Below, one piece after another: positions 63,701-64,000 of a DNA stretch of 64,000 bases. Below the pieces are notes generated by a model that saw only the letters and a list, made by a program, of their open reading frames with translations, made no database searches and was not told the origin of the DNA. The stretch lies in contig NC_029521.1 of the NCBI RefSeq assembly GCF_001577835.2, forward strand, positions 26,258,917-26,322,916, given 5' to 3'. Both the position numbers and the translations under genes were made by a program. Within the stretch, counting starts at the first letter, position 1; each line of letters begins with the position of its first letter. The DNA is from Coturnix japonica (lineage: Eukaryota; Chordata; Aves; Galliformes; Phasianidae).

Positions 63701-64000
63701 CTGTTCAAATACCTAGCAACAACTATTTAATTTGACAATTTGTAGATGGTATTCCTGTATTACCCTTTAGGACCTTAATAATAGGTTTTTCTTTAGTGAA
63801 GCATTAAAACATTAAAGGCCATAAATTCCACAGTCACCTGTATCCATTTATTGCTAATTTATTATGGAACATATCATAAAACTTTGCTTGACATATAGGC
63901 CTCTTCATAACTATAAATCTTTTTTCAACTGTTTAGATAACTTATGCTTAAGTTCAAGGAAAGACCTCTATGAACAAATACTTAAAACTTCTATTTATTA
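57743..64000. other. intergenic sequence, no supported gene
   Basis: AT-rich sequence with one CR1 fragment (60893-61027). No exon chain, RNA gene or CpG island is seen. FAM204A would be expected further to the right by vertebrate synteny. Confidence 0.6.
60893..61027 (+). mobile_element. CR1 LINE 3' fragment
   Basis: GGCATTCCAGGCCAAGCTGG, GGCTCTGGGCAGCCTGGTC, GGGGGTTGAAACTAGATAAG and CCCAGGCCATTCTGTGATTC. Same subfamily type as the copy at 10.7 kb. Confidence 0.9.

Overview
The window is nuclear DNA from a bird, most likely a galliform such as chicken. The evidence is several CR1 LINE 3' ends with the typical avian terminal ATTCTATGATTCT, an internally deleted mariner that I recognise as the chicken Galluhop family, low repeat content and AT-rich non-coding sequence broken by one sharp CpG island. 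No bacterial-style genes, RNA genes, CRISPR arrays or retroviral elements were seen. There is one 10-N assembly gap at 17753-17762.

The only gene identified with certainty is RAB11FIP2 (Rab11 family-interacting protein 2, Rip11/FIP2 class I) on the minus strand. Five coding exons can be joined by consensus splice sites: 44899-45251, 34125-34567, 32969-33431, 22946-22991 and 19143-19370. They give 1533 nt, or 510 residues, closely collinear with the 512-residue human protein. The promoter and 5' UTR lie in a CpG island at about 45.33-46.08 kb. The 3' UTR probably runs to about 14.9 kb. A possible intronic polyadenylation site sits in intron 3 (26.78-27.01 kb).

Downstream of RAB11FIP2 and in the same orientation, 0.55-11.75 kb holds a set of phase-compatible candidate exons. 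They include an ATG with an upstream in-frame stop, splice-flanked internal exons and a terminal exon with a stop and AATAAA. I read these as a possible undescribed multi-exon gene. One junction is weak and no family is recognised, so it is a hypothesis.

Upstream of the RAB11FIP2 promoter, 46-64 kb has no recognisable gene. It carries a mariner copy (57.26-57.74 kb), one CR1 fragment (60.9 kb), a possible ancient L1/Tx1-like LINE remnant (52.9 kb) and one isolated open exon candidate with a strong acceptor (56.26 kb). In human the neighbouring interval holds the non-coding gene CASC2, so a divergent lncRNA is plausible here but not shown. In mammals EMX2 lies beyond the RAB11FIP2 3' side and FAM204A beyond its 5' side. 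Neither is visible in this window.
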